Below, in pieces: positions 1 to 8,494 of a stretch of 64,000 nucleotides of DNA (positions are counted from its first letter, which is position 1; each line of letters starts with the position of its first letter). The notes below the pieces were generated by a model. It was not told the DNA's origin. It saw only the letters and a list, made by a program, of their open reading frames with translations, and made no database searches. A program made the position numbers and the translations under genes. Source of the stretch: Hyphomonas sp. (GTDB lineage Bacteria; Pseudomonadota; Alphaproteobacteria; Caulobacterales; Hyphomonadaceae); contig NZ_PNMA01000006.1 in assembly GCF_013823385.1 (NCBI RefSeq), positions 88,397 through 152,396 of the forward strand. The letters are read 5' to 3'.

Positions 1-778
1 CGTGCCGGTGATGGCGCGTGAACTGATCAACCATCCGGATTTCGAGAAGACCGATACGTCCAGCCTGCTGGCGCTGGCCGGGGGCGGCGCGCAGGTGCCG
101 CCGGACCTGGTGCTGAAGATCGAGAAGCAGGTGGCCACGGCGCGCCCCTCCACCGGCTATGGCATGACCGAGACCTGCGGGATCATCACATCGGTTTCCG
201 GCGACTTCTTCGTCGACAAGCCTGACAGCGCCGGGCCGGCGATGCCGAGCTTTGAGGCCAAATGCGTGGACGACAATGGCAACACCGTTGGCCCCGGCGA
301 AGTGGGCGAGCTGTGGGTACGCGGATCCTCCGTCATCAAGGGCTATATCAACCGGCCTGAGGCGACCGCCGCGAGCATTACCGATGGCTGGCTGCATACC
401 GGCGACGTGGCGCGTATCGACGAGGATGGGTTCATCTTCATCGTGGACCGCAAGAAGGACATGGTGCTGCGCGGCGGCGAGAACATCTACTGCGCCGAGG
501 TGGAATCCTCGATCTACCGCCACAACGGCGTGGCCGAGTGCTGCGTGTTCGGCGTGCCCGATGACCGGCTGGGCGAGGAAGTGGGCGTGGCCGTGGTGGC
601 CAAGCCCGGCGAAGCGCTGAGCGCCGAGGCCGTGCGCGAGCATTGCGCAGCGATCATGGCGAAACACAAGGTGCCCCGTTATATCTGGATGCTGGACGAA
701 CCCCTGCCCCGCAATGCCAGTGGCAAGTTCCTCAAGCGGGAATTGCGCGACAAGCTGGCCCCGAAAGTTTCCGCCTGA
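1..778 (+). CDS. AMP-forming acyl-CoA synthetase, C-terminal part (5' end outside window)
   Basis: This is the C-terminal half (about 258 residues) of an ANL-superfamily acyl-CoA synthetase, which activates a carboxylic acid to acyl-AMP and then the CoA thioester. Visible motifs, in order from the window edge, are STGYGMTETCG near residues 50-60, the GWLHTGDVARIDEDGF aspartate motif near 130-145, the hinge DRKKDMVLRGGENIYCAEVE, and the C-terminal PRNASGK with the adenylation lysine near residue 242. The frame is open to the left edge, so the true start lies upstream. Fatty or aromatic acid specificity cannot be read from this half. A second, distinct ligase lies at 13424-15034. Confidence 0.93.
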   Translation, partial: VPVMARELINHPDFEKTDTSSLLALAGGGAQVPPDLVLKIEKQVATARPSTGYGMTETCGIITSVSGDFFVDKPDSAGPAMPSFEAKCVDDNGNTVGPGEVGELWVRGSSVIKGYINRPEATAASITDGWLHTGDVARIDEDGFIFIVDRKKDMVLRGGENIYCAEVESSIYRHNGVAECCVFGVPDDRLGEEVGVAVVAKPGEALSAEAVREHCAAIMAKHKVPRYIWMLDEPLPRNASGKFLKRELRDKLAPKVSA

Positions 779-867
779 GCGGCGGCCGCCTGTCAACGGG
801 CGGCCAGGACTGCCTGTTCAGCGTCGGTTCGGATTACTCCGCTTACGGCGGTTACAGCGCCCAAAAC

Positions 868-905
868 GAAAACGCCCGGCCTGCACAAGCGGACCGGGCG
901 TTTCA
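868..905 (-). terminator. Rho-independent terminator of the HU-like gene
   Basis: A 10-bp stem AAACGCCCGG (870-879) pairs with CCGGGCGTTT (894-903) around a 14-nt loop. Read on the minus strand it is followed by TTTTCGTTTT, so it terminates the HU-like gene. It could also act weakly for the convergent synthetase gene. Confidence 0.8.
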
Positions 906-924
906 GTTCAGAACAGGCCGCTGC

Positions 925-1377
925 TTAGAGAACGCGGTCTTTCAGATCTTTCGACGGGCGGAAAGCAACTTTCTTCGACGCCTTGATCTTGATGGTTTCG
1001 CCGGTGGCCGGGTTGCGGCCCTTGCGCGCCGGGCGAGCGCGGACCTGCAGAATGCCGAGGCCCGAGATGCGCAGCTTCTTGCCCTTTTTCAGGTAGCCGC
1101 CCATACGGTCGATGAAGTCGCTGACAACGAGTTCAGCCTGCTTTTTCGGCATTTCATGCGCTTCGGAAAGCTCTGCAGCGATGTGCTTCAGGGTCAGCAC
1201 TTCAGGCGTAGCCGCCTTCTTTGCAACCGGTTTTTTCGCCGGGGCAGCCTTGGGAGCAGCCTTCGGGGCGGCTTTTACGGCAGGCTTCTTGACCGCCGTG
1301 GCTTTTTTGGCGGGAGCTTTTTTCACCGCGACTTTGGCAGCCGGGGCTTTCTTGGCAGTGGTCGGTTTAACGGCCAT
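925..1377 (-). CDS. HU-family nucleoid protein with Lys/Ala-rich H1-like N-terminal tail
   Basis: The product has 150 residues. Residues 1-60 are almost entirely A, K, P, V and T, with KKAPAKK and KAAPKAAPKAAPAKK-type repeats like a eukaryotic histone H1 tail. Residues about 61-150 are an HU/IHF domain: helices, then the DNA-binding arm with GRNPATGETIKIKASKKVAFRPSKDLK. The role is DNA binding and bending and nucleoid compaction. The ATG at 1377 is chosen because the tail begins there; the open frame runs to 1551 but the extra residues look non-coding. A terminator follows at 870-903. HU proteins of enteric bacteria are about 90 residues, so the tail is the unusual part. Confidence 0.92.
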   Translation of the reverse strand: MAVKPTTAKKAPAAKVAVKKAPAKKATAVKKPAVKAAPKAAPKAAPAKKPVAKKAATPEVLTLKHIAAELSEAHEMPKKQAELVVSDFIDRMGGYLKKGKKLRISGLGILQVRARPARKGRNPATGETIKIKASKKVAFRPSKDLKDRVL

Positions 1378-1754
1378 TTCGGTTTCCTTCAGTAAGTTGG
1401 GGGTTGATACAGCAGCAGCCTTAACACGGGGTTTTCGTCTGCTTTGAACTCTTTCAGATACACATGATTCGACGTGGATTGATCGCATATCGCCACCGCA
1501 AGAACTGCGCAAGTGGCGCAAATCTGCTGGTTTTCGCACATTATTGCACAAAACTGCCCTGGAACAGAGCCCCCCAGGATTACCATTGGGCGAGATAACA
1601 CCCGCCTGCAGCCGGCGCCCTCAGCGGAACTTGATCCCCAGACGGACTATCGAGCGCCCGGCGCGCATGAGGTATCCATGAAGCCTGCCTTCCATGGAAC
1701 CATCGGCGGCGCAGCGCGTTTGGCACTGATGATGCCAGACACTTCCATGCCTTC
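1378..1754. other. Intergenic region between divergent HU-like and reductase genes
   Basis: About 377 bp without a gene I can support. It should hold the HU promoter on the left side and the reductase promoter on the right, but no clear -35/-10 pair stands out. A plus-strand open frame at 1513-1758 overlaps the reductase start by an ATGA. Its composition does not look like a protein, so it is not called. Confidence 0.5.
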
Positions 1755-3068
1755 ATGAAAAAGCGCGCTGCCTTCTGGGTCATCGCAGCCTTCTGTGTTC
1801 TGGCCGTTCCCTTCCTTATACTGATTTCCGGTCAGCGCGCTCCCGGAACCAATCTGTTATGGGATTTCTCCAAGGGGCTCGGCTTTGGCGCGCTGGCGGT
1901 GGCGGGCCTGCAATTTGTTCTGACCGCGCGTTTCCGCGGCATGGCGCAGCCTTTCGGCATTGATATTGTCTATCTGTTTCACCGCTACATGGCGATGGGC
2001 GCCCTGGCCCTGATGCTGGCCCATTTCGGCATTCTCTACATCTGGTTTGAGCCTGCGCTGGGCGACCTTAATCCGCTCACGGCGCGCTGGGAGCTTACGG
2101 TGGGGCGCGTGGCGCTGGTGGCGTTTGCCCTTCTGGTGATCACATCGGAATTCCGCAAGCGGCTGGGCATCGAGTATGGCTGGTGGCGCACGATGCATGT
2201 GACCCTCGCGATCATCGCCTTTGCCGCTGCAATCGCCCATGTCCTCGGCGTTGGCCATTTCACGGCGGCCGCAGACAAGCGCGCGATGATCTTTGGCGTG
2301 AGCGCGGGCTGGCTTCTGCTGCTGGTCTGGGTGCGCGTGATCCGGCCCTGGCGGCAGACGCGGAACCCCTGGCAGGTCGCCGAGAACATCCCCGAGCGCG
2401 GCGGCGTCCATACGCTGGTGCTGGAGCCACGCGGCAAAGCCCTCAAGGGCTGGATGCCGGGGCAGTTTGCCTGGCTGACTGTGGGCAATTCGCCCTTTGG
2501 CCTGCGGGAGCATCCGTTCACGATTTCCAATGCCCCGGAAGACGGACCGGCTGTCTCGCTCTCGATCAAGCCGCTGGGAGATTTCACAGGAGACGTGATC
2601 AAGGCCGAGCCCGGAACGCCCGCATGGGTTGATGGGCCCTACGGCGCATTTTCCATAGACATGGAAGCGGAAACCGGAGGCTTTGTGATGATTGCCGGCG
2701 GGATCGGGATTACGCCCATGATTGCCAATCTGAGGTCCATGAAGGCGCGCGGGGACACACGCCCGGCGATCCTGTTCTACGCCAACAAGGCGTGGGATGA
2801 GGTGACCTTCCGGGAAGAACTGGAGGCGCTGGCGCGCGACATGGACCTGAAGGTTGTCCATGTGCTGGAAACACCGCCGAACGACTGGGACGGCGAAAGC
2901 GGCTTCCTGGACCGGAACATGCTGGAGCGCCATCTGAATGACGAGACGCGCAGCTGGGCGCACATGTTGTGTGGCCCGCCGCCGATGACAGATGCAGCCC
3001 GGACTGCTCTCCTGAACATGGGCGTGCCGCTGTGGCGCATCGATTCTGAAATCTTTGATCTGGTGTGA
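1755..3068 (+). CDS. Ferric-reductase-like transmembrane flavocytochrome
   Basis: This 437-residue protein joins a heme-binding membrane domain to a cytosolic FAD/NAD(P)H oxidoreductase domain, as in ferric reductases and NADPH oxidases. It would move electrons from NAD(P)H through FAD and heme across the inner membrane. Two histidine pairs with identical spacing, H76/H90 and H148/H162, are the expected bis-heme ligands in neighbouring helices. The FAD motif HPFTIS is at 252-257 and the nucleotide-binding GGIGITP at 314-320, with CGPPPM near the C-terminus. The electron acceptor is not shown by sequence. Ferric iron is possible, and repair of oxidised proteins or another acceptor is an alternative. 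Three bases separate it from a tiny hydrophobic ORF. Confidence 0.9.
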   Translation: MKKRAAFWVIAAFCVLAVPFLILISGQRAPGTNLLWDFSKGLGFGALAVAGLQFVLTARFRGMAQPFGIDIVYLFHRYMAMGALALMLAHFGILYIWFEPALGDLNPLTARWELTVGRVALVAFALLVITSEFRKRLGIEYGWWRTMHVTLAIIAFAAAIAHVLGVGHFTAAADKRAMIFGVSAGWLLLLVWVRVIRPWRQTRNPWQVAENIPERGGVHTLVLEPRGKALKGWMPGQFAWLTVGNSPFGLREHPFTISNAPEDGPAVSLSIKPLGDFTGDVIKAEPGTPAWVDGPYGAFSIDMEAETGGFVMIAGGIGITPMIANLRSMKARGDTRPAILFYANKAWDEVTFREELEALARDMDLKVVHVLETPPNDWDGESGFLDRNMLERHLNDETRSWAHMLCGPPPMTDAARTALLNMGVPLWRIDSEIFDLV

Positions 3069-3071
3069 AGC

Positions 3072-3161
3072 ATGCGCCCCCTCCTGGCTACCCTGATTGC
3101 CGCCCTCCTCCTTGTCTGGACCGTCCTGCTGGCCCTGCTGTTTGCCTTTGCGGTCAACTGA
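3072..3161 (+). CDS. Possible 29-residue single-span membrane microprotein
   Basis: An ATG three bases after the reductase stop opens 29 codons. The product starts MRPLLATLIAALLLVWTV, continues as one uninterrupted hydrophobic stretch and ends in FAVN. Its length and hydrophobicity fit a single transmembrane helix with a positive N-terminus. Small membrane subunits occur beside respiratory flavocytochromes and oxidases, so an accessory subunit is plausible but inferred. A chance ORF in GC-rich DNA is the alternative, although such uniform hydrophobicity directly behind a membrane-protein gene favours a real gene. Confidence 0.5.
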   Translation: MRPLLATLIAALLLVWTVLLALLFAFAVN

Positions 3162-3176
3162 CATCGCATGCAAAGA

Positions 3177-3210
3177 AAAAGGCTGGCCGGATATGTTCCG
3201 GCCAGCCCTC
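3177..3210 (-). terminator. Rho-independent terminator of the TBDR-phoD operon
   Basis: A perfect 10-bp inverted repeat, GGCTGGCCGG (3181-3190) and CCGGCCAGCC (3198-3207), encloses a 7-nt loop. On the minus strand it is followed by TTTTTCTTTG, a textbook terminator just after the phoD stop at 3231. It may also stop readthrough from the plus-strand reductase gene. Confidence 0.9.
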
Positions 3211-3230
3211 CCCCCGTATTTCGGAATAGA

Positions 3231-4772
3231 TCAGATGTCCCGGGTACGGATTTCCACGTCCGTATACACACGAGATTCCGCGCGGCCGGCATCTTCGACG
3301 ACCCGGAAATCGCCGGTGCAATCCTTTTTGCTGACCGTTACACGCAGATATCCGCGCTGTTTGCCATTCAGATGCGACACGTGAGGGTTCGCCTCGCGCA
3401 TCACTTCCATATCGCGCGCCCAGGGGCAGCCTGAGGAGATGGAGCTGCCGACAAGCTCATGGCCAATCCGCTTCGACCGGGTGTCGAAGGGCGTCTGGTA
3501 GAGGGTCGACGCCATGGCGGTATGCCAGTCACCGGTGAGGAAAACCGGGTTCTTCACGCCGGTGGCCAGCATGTCCGCCAGGCGCTGACGCGCAAGCGGA
3601 TAGCCATCCCAGCTGTCAAGATTGGTGACGGGCGCTTCGGGCGGGGCGTTGTAGCGATAGGGCGTGAACCAGACCTGCGTGGCGATCAGGTTGAACGCGG
3701 CGCCGGAGCGTTTCAGTTCCGAATGCAGCCATTCTTCCTGCGCCTTGCCCATCATGGTCTGGGCGGGATCATTGGCTTCCTCACAATAGGCCTTGCGGCC
3801 ATCGCCGCAGGGCTGGTCGGTGCGGAACTGGCGCGTGTCGAGCAGGTGGACCTGCGCCGGGCCGAGGCGGAAAGCGCCATGCATCAGAAGACCGGACTCG
3901 GTGCCCTTGACCCAGGGCGGCGTCTCAATCGGCATGTGCTCATAATAGGCCTGGAACGCGGCCAGCTTGCGCACGCGGAACTCCAGATCCGTCTGCTTTT
4001 CGGGATCCTGAGGAATGGAACCGGCCCAGTTATTGTCGATCTCATGGTCGTCCATGGCGACAATCCAGGGCGCGATGGCATGGGCGGCCTGCAGGTGCGG
4101 ATCGGTTTTGTAGAGGGCGTAGCGGTTGCGGTAGTCCCAGAGCGTGACGATTTCCGGCCCGTTATGGAGGCGCACGGTTTCAAACAGGCGGCGCTCGCCG
4201 GCGCCCACGTCCCGCATGTAGGAGCCGAGCGTGCCGACGCCGCCCTCATAGATATAGTCGCCCGTGTGAATGACGAGATCGGGCACCCATTCGGCAAGAT
4301 CGCGATAGGCCGCGTAAAAGCCGGCTTCATAATGCTGGCAGTAGGCCAGCGCAATGCGGGCCTTGTCATCATTGGGGCTTGTCGTCCGTGTCCGGCCTAT
4401 GACGGTATCTTCATCATTGTAGCTGAACTGATACCAGTATTCCCGGCCAGGCTCGAGCCCTTCGCATTTGTAGTGAACCGAGTGGGCCTTTGCATCGGAT
4501 GTGGAAACCATCTCGTCACGGATGACATCGCGCATGGCCGGATCACGGGCCACGCGCACGCGGACTTCGGCGCGGCCGGGCGGCATACCGCCGCCTCTCA
4601 GGGGATCGGGCGCAAGCCGCGTCCAGAGGATGACACTCTCTGGCCGCGGGGTGCCCGAGGCGATACCGAGGGTGAAATATGTAGCTGAGCTGTCAGCGAA
4701 GCTGCGCTGCGACGCCATGGCGGCGGCAGCAGCAGCGCCGGTAAGCGCAATGAACGACCTGCGGGAAAACAT
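3231..4772 (-). CDS. phoD: PhoD-family alkaline phosphatase/phosphodiesterase, Tat-exported
   Basis: The product has 513 residues. It begins MFSRRSFIALTGAAAAAAMAS, a twin-arginine signal with RR at 4-5, so it is exported folded. A PhoD N-terminal domain (TYFTLGIASGTPRPESVILWTRL) precedes the metallophosphatase core. The core has VIHTGDYIYEGG, a DDHEIDNNW block and, near the C-terminus, FLTGDWHTAMAS, which supply ligands for the Ca/Fe centre known in this family. The enzyme releases phosphate from mono- and diesters outside the inner membrane. The ATG at 4772 is chosen for the Tat signal and an AGGAG upstream. It lies 117 bp behind a TBDR gene on the same strand, probably co-transcribed, with a strong terminator after it. 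Confidence 0.93.
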   Translation of the reverse strand: MFSRRSFIALTGAAAAAAMASQRSFADSSATYFTLGIASGTPRPESVILWTRLAPDPLRGGGMPPGRAEVRVRVARDPAMRDVIRDEMVSTSDAKAHSVHYKCEGLEPGREYWYQFSYNDEDTVIGRTRTTSPNDDKARIALAYCQHYEAGFYAAYRDLAEWVPDLVIHTGDYIYEGGVGTLGSYMRDVGAGERRLFETVRLHNGPEIVTLWDYRNRYALYKTDPHLQAAHAIAPWIVAMDDHEIDNNWAGSIPQDPEKQTDLEFRVRKLAAFQAYYEHMPIETPPWVKGTESGLLMHGAFRLGPAQVHLLDTRQFRTDQPCGDGRKAYCEEANDPAQTMMGKAQEEWLHSELKRSGAAFNLIATQVWFTPYRYNAPPEAPVTNLDSWDGYPLARQRLADMLATGVKNPVFLTGDWHTAMASTLYQTPFDTRSKRIGHELVGSSISSGCPWARDMEVMREANPHVSHLNGKQRGYLRVTVSKKDCTGDFRVVEDAGRAESRVYTDVEIRTRDI

Positions 4773-4889
4773 GCGTGATTTCTCCTGAATGGAAGATGAG
4801 CGAGCAGAGGACCGGCCAGCAGCTCCGGGGGAAGCCACTGGCCGGTAACAGCGGATGGCGGCGCGACATGATCGCCGCCATCACGCAGA

Positions 4890-7529
4890 TCAGAAGCGGT
4901 ACTCGTACTGTATCCAGGCAGAACGCGGTTTCCCGTTCCAGCCATACTGGCGGTAGTAAGCGCTGTCATTGACACCAACCTCACCACGGACCACGGCGCG
5001 GTCCAGCGTCAGGCCGGCGCCGCCGGAGTAGCGCTCGTAATAGTTCTCATCGAGGAGGTTCACGCCGCGGATGAGAATGCGGTGTTCATGGTCCTTGCCG
5101 AAGAAGTACTGGATGGACCCGTTGAGGACGAAATAGTTGCCGAAGTTGACGTCATCGACCACACGGTTGCCATTGGCATCCACCAGGCGGGCGGCTGTCG
5201 TCGGCGCATAGGCCCATTCCGGACCCTGAAGGCGCGGGTTGAGCGCGAAGATCCACTGATCCGTCGGCTTGTAGGTCAACAGGGCAGAGACGGTCCATTC
5301 CGGGCGTTCGCCGGACTGGCGTTTCTCCTGAGATCCTGCCGGACCAGGCGTCACGAAGCCCAGGTTTGCCGTGGTCCCATCCAGACGGGCCGGCAGACCA
5401 AATACCGGGTTGGGCTCAAGGGAGTCCATCATGGTGTAGGAGACGTCGCCGGAGAACGGGCCGTAATCGAAGGCGACGTCGAGCGTGAAGCCTTCGATTT
5501 CCTGGATCGCCAGGGTGTTGACGGCCACCACTTCCGATCCGTCGAGGCCACGGCTCGCCGCCGTTGCGCAGAAGGAGTCAGGCGGCACGATGCTTTCCCG
5601 GTTGCGGTTGATGATGTCGAGCCCAAAGGGATTGCCGGCATATTGGGGGCAAACCGATTCAACCGACCGCGTACCAAACTGGTTCTTGATGTCGGTCTTG
5701 AAGTATCCAAACTCGATGTTGAAGGTGCCGCCCCGGAAAGAGCCGTCCATGCCGATACCGGCGTTGAAGGCCTCAACCGATTGCGGCTCAAGGCCGGGGT
5801 TGAGGTTCTGGTTGGCCCCGTAGGCACCGATCTCGTCGATCTTGGGGGCCGAGTAGGATGTGCCACCGCTGGCGCGGGCATAGATGCCGGCGGGCAGGTT
5901 CTGACGAAGACCGATCTTGTAGATCATCTCATCGTCAAATCCCTCATTGAAATCCTGACGGACGGCGAAGGAGCCATTGAGGCCCTCCAGAACCGGCAGG
6001 CTTAGGCGCAGGTCGCCATAGAGACCCGTTGACGTGACCTTCACATCCTTGACCCCGAAGGAGTCGTCGGACGCATCTTCATAGGCGGTGTACTGAACAC
6101 CACCAACCAGTTCGACCAGGTCGTTGAGGCGGTATGTGCCGCGGGCATTGATCCCGTAGTCGATATAGCCGGAACGGCGGTTGTCCGTTGTCCCCCAGCC
6201 CTTGACGGGCGTGTTGTCCCCGAAGGACGTGGTCGTCTCGATCACGTATCCGATAGGCGCGCCGATCGGGAACGGGTTCTGGATGGTGCCATAGGGCTGA
6301 CCGAAATAGGGGCTGGCCGGGTCCTGGTTCACCATCCAGCCATTCTTCGCGCTGGTGGCCGCGCCGCTTGTCGTTCCATAGGGATTTGTGACACAGCCGG
6401 CCGGAAGGTTCGGAACGGTGGCCGCAAAGGCTTCGTATTGCGCGGCCGTTGTGAAGCTGGTGATCCCTTGCGCCGATGCAATCGCGCGCACATCTGCCGG
6501 CAGATCCTGCAGGCGAGGCGTGCGGCAGACGCGGGCCAGCACTTCGTGGTTCTTCAGCTGCGGCTTCTGCCAGTGAGAATCGACCTCGATCCGGAAATTG
6601 TCCGAGAACGACTTCTTGTAGTTCGCCGTGTAGATCGGGAACTCGGTGAAGTTGGGCGTGTAGATGGTCGAGTTCGGGAAGGAGTCGTGGAAGTCGATGG
6701 TGGAGAAACTTGCGCCCAGGCGCAGTTCCGAGCTCGCATCGATCTGCCAGAGATACTTCGCGCCAATGCTGTTGAAGTCATACGGGTAAGGCTGGAAACC
6801 GCCGAGGGCGAGGACGTTATCGCCATACGCGGAGACATCGAAAAGCTCGTGCGCGTCAGAGTGGTAGGACCGGCCATATACCAGGAAGCTGTGCTTGCCT
6901 TCGGAGTCGACCGGCATTGACACATTGCCATAGATTTCGCGGGTCTTGAACGAGCCGGCATAGACGCCGATCTGGCCTTTTTTGGTGCCGTCAGGCTCTT
7001 TCGTCTTTACGCTGACCACACCGAGGCCACCGTTTGACCCGAAATAAAGCGATTGGCCGCCGCGATAGATTTCAACGCTCTGGATCATCCGTGGATCAAT
7101 GGCAGTTGCCGGCCACAGATCTTCCGACGGGCTGGAGCGGTCGAAGTAAGGAACGCCATCTACCAGAAGCAGCGTGTCACGGTCCGTACCGCCGTCGATG
7201 CGGATGGTGAACTCGCCTTCATCGGGCGAATAACCAATGTTTGCGCCGCGGATCAGACCCGCAGCCGCCTCACCAAAGTTCGTGAAGCCGCCCGTTTCAA
7301 TCTTCTGGGCATCGATCAGCTGGACCTGGTTGCCGAACTGTACAAGGTCAATCGCCATCGGCGTTGCCTGGTCCACACGGCGGCCTTCGACCAGCACCGT
7401 GCTGAGGCGGGCCTCATCTTCTTCCGCAGCCTCGGACTGCGCCATCGCAGGCGCCGCGAAGCTGGCCGAGACCAATACGGCCCCGACACTCAACAACAGT
7501 CTCTTTCTCAGATCGTATTTCACCGTCAC
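4890..7529 (-). CDS. TonB-dependent outer-membrane receptor paired with PhoD
   Basis: This 879-residue protein has a cleavable signal peptide ending AAPAMAQ. Its plug domain is visible (VQLIDAQKIETGGFTNFGEAA, then YFGSNGGLGVVSVKT), and the beta-barrel ends in the C-terminal aromatic signature YEYRF. It would import a substrate too large for porins across the outer membrane, powered by TonB. Because phoD follows directly, an organic phosphate compound is a reasonable guess for the ligand, but nothing in the sequence proves it. It is transcribed away from the HAD phosphatase gene across an AT-rich 192-bp spacer that carries a possible Pho-box-like repeat. Confidence 0.9.
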   Translation of the reverse strand: MTVKYDLRKRLLLSVGAVLVSASFAAPAMAQSEAAEEDEARLSTVLVEGRRVDQATPMAIDLVQFGNQVQLIDAQKIETGGFTNFGEAAAGLIRGANIGYSPDEGEFTIRIDGGTDRDTLLLVDGVPYFDRSSPSEDLWPATAIDPRMIQSVEIYRGGQSLYFGSNGGLGVVSVKTKEPDGTKKGQIGVYAGSFKTREIYGNVSMPVDSEGKHSFLVYGRSYHSDAHELFDVSAYGDNVLALGGFQPYPYDFNSIGAKYLWQIDASSELRLGASFSTIDFHDSFPNSTIYTPNFTEFPIYTANYKKSFSDNFRIEVDSHWQKPQLKNHEVLARVCRTPRLQDLPADVRAIASAQGITSFTTAAQYEAFAATVPNLPAGCVTNPYGTTSGAATSAKNGWMVNQDPASPYFGQPYGTIQNPFPIGAPIGYVIETTTSFGDNTPVKGWGTTDNRRSGYIDYGINARGTYRLNDLVELVGGVQYTAYEDASDDSFGVKDVKVTSTGLYGDLRLSLPVLEGLNGSFAVRQDFNEGFDDEMIYKIGLRQNLPAGIYARASGGTSYSAPKIDEIGAYGANQNLNPGLEPQSVEAFNAGIGMDGSFRGGTFNIEFGYFKTDIKNQFGTRSVESVCPQYAGNPFGLDIINRNRESIVPPDSFCATAASRGLDGSEVVAVNTLAIQEIEGFTLDVAFDYGPFSGDVSYTMMDSLEPNPVFGLPARLDGTTANLGFVTPGPAGSQEKRQSGERPEWTVSALLTYKPTDQWIFALNPRLQGPEWAYAPTTAARLVDANGNRVVDDVNFGNYFVLNGSIQYFFGKDHEHRILIRGVNLLDENYYERYSGGAGLTLDRAVVRGEVGVNDSAYYRQYGWNGKPRSAWIQYEYRF

Positions 7530-7622
7530 CCCTCCGAGGTTCAGATTGCGCCGGCCTGACCGGGCAACCGCAATAGCTGTGCGCGCAATCAGTTCTGCGC
7601 AGGGCTCGGGTAGCGGGTGAAT

Positions 7623-7640
7623 GTGACGCGTCGGTGAAGT
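7623..7640 (-). promoter_or_regulatory. Weak Pho-box-like direct repeat
   Basis: Between the divergent TBDR and HAD genes, GTGACGC (7623-7629) and GTGAAGT (7634-7640) repeat with the 11-bp period of PhoB sites. Against CTGTCAC-type half-sites the match is only partial. The call relies on position and on the phosphatase genes either side. The rest of 7530-7721 is AT-rich and should contain both promoters. Confidence 0.3.
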
Positions 7641-7721
7641 TTGTGTAATTCAAATATAAAATTTACTCATCTCAAATTTTCTATCTTTTGAATTATTTTC
7701 ATTTCGTCTAAGCCGCCGCCC

Positions 7722-8489
7722 ATGAAAAATGTTATTCCCCTTGAAGAGCTGCGCAGCCGGGACCCCAAATCACTCATAAAGTCCGCCGACGGATTTCTTC
7801 TGGATTGGGATGGGTGCTGCGCGATTGACAATGTTCTCGTGCCTGAAGCCGCAGCATTTCTGCGCGCCCATCAGAACCGGCTGGCAATTGTGTCGAACAA
7901 TTCCACCCATACCCCGGATGAAATGCGCGCCATTCTGGACAAGTCCGGCATTGAATTGCCCCCGGAGCGCATCCTGCTGGCCGGCATGTTCGCCATAAGG
8001 CGGGCGCGGGATCTGGGGCTCAAGCGGGCCATGATCATCGGAAGCCCCGCCATGAAGGCGCTGGCTCAACGTTCCGGTATCGAGGTGGTGCGGGAAGAGG
8101 CTCAGGTCGTTATCCTGATGCGGGACACGCGAGTGACCTATGCCGCGCTGGAGCGCGCCGCAAACTGCCTGGCTGGCGGCGCAAAACTGATCGTCGCCAA
8201 CCCTGACGGCTCACACCGGGGCGCCAATGCGCGCATCCGGCTTGAGACCGGGGCCTTTCACGCCGCCCTTGAAGCGGCAGTCGATCTGTCTCAGGCCGAA
8301 ACCGAGATCATCGGCAAGCCGAGCGAGGGCTTCTTCCGCGAAGCATGCCGGATTATCGGCACTTCCCCTCACCGGACCGTGATGCTGGGGGATAATCCGG
8401 ATACCGATATTGAAGGGGCAATCCGGGTGGGGATGCCCTGCCTTCTGGTAGCGCCAAGCCCACAGGAATTCTTCGCCAGGCTGATCTGA
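7722..8489 (+). CDS. HAD-IIA (NagD-like) phosphatase
   Basis: This 255-residue cytoplasmic phosphatase has all four HAD motifs: motif I FLLDWDG (Asp28 nucleophile, Asp30 acid/base), motif II VSNNST, the motif III lysine in IIGKPSEGFF, and motif IV MLGDNPDTDIEGA. The cap position and length fit the NagD/p-nitrophenylphosphatase/2-phosphoglycolate group. It would remove phosphate from a small organophosphate. Divergent from the TBDR-phoD operon and followed by an RpiR regulator and PhnDCE-like transporter, it is well placed to dephosphorylate an imported compound. It ends 5 bp from the convergent regulator gene. Confidence 0.88.
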   Translation: MKNVIPLEELRSRDPKSLIKSADGFLLDWDGCCAIDNVLVPEAAAFLRAHQNRLAIVSNNSTHTPDEMRAILDKSGIELPPERILLAGMFAIRRARDLGLKRAMIIGSPAMKALAQRSGIEVVREEAQVVILMRDTRVTYAALERAANCLAGGAKLIVANPDGSHRGANARIRLETGAFHAALEAAVDLSQAETEIIGKPSEGFFREACRIIGTSPHRTVMLGDNPDTDIEGAIRVGMPCLLVAPSPQEFFARLI

Positions 8490-8494
8490 AACCC

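Noticed and set aside
1513..1758. Possible small gene overlapping the reductase start
   Set aside because: No ribosome site, odd composition and no family; overlap is probably chance.
1857..3173. 438-codon minus-strand open frame opposite the ferric-reductase-like gene
   Set aside because: Antisense shadow of a GC-rich gene; low-complexity His/Arg/Gln-rich translation with no domain.
3459..4688. 409-codon plus-strand open frame opposite phoD
   Set aside because: Shadow frame; phoD on the other strand has full motifs, Tat signal and terminator.
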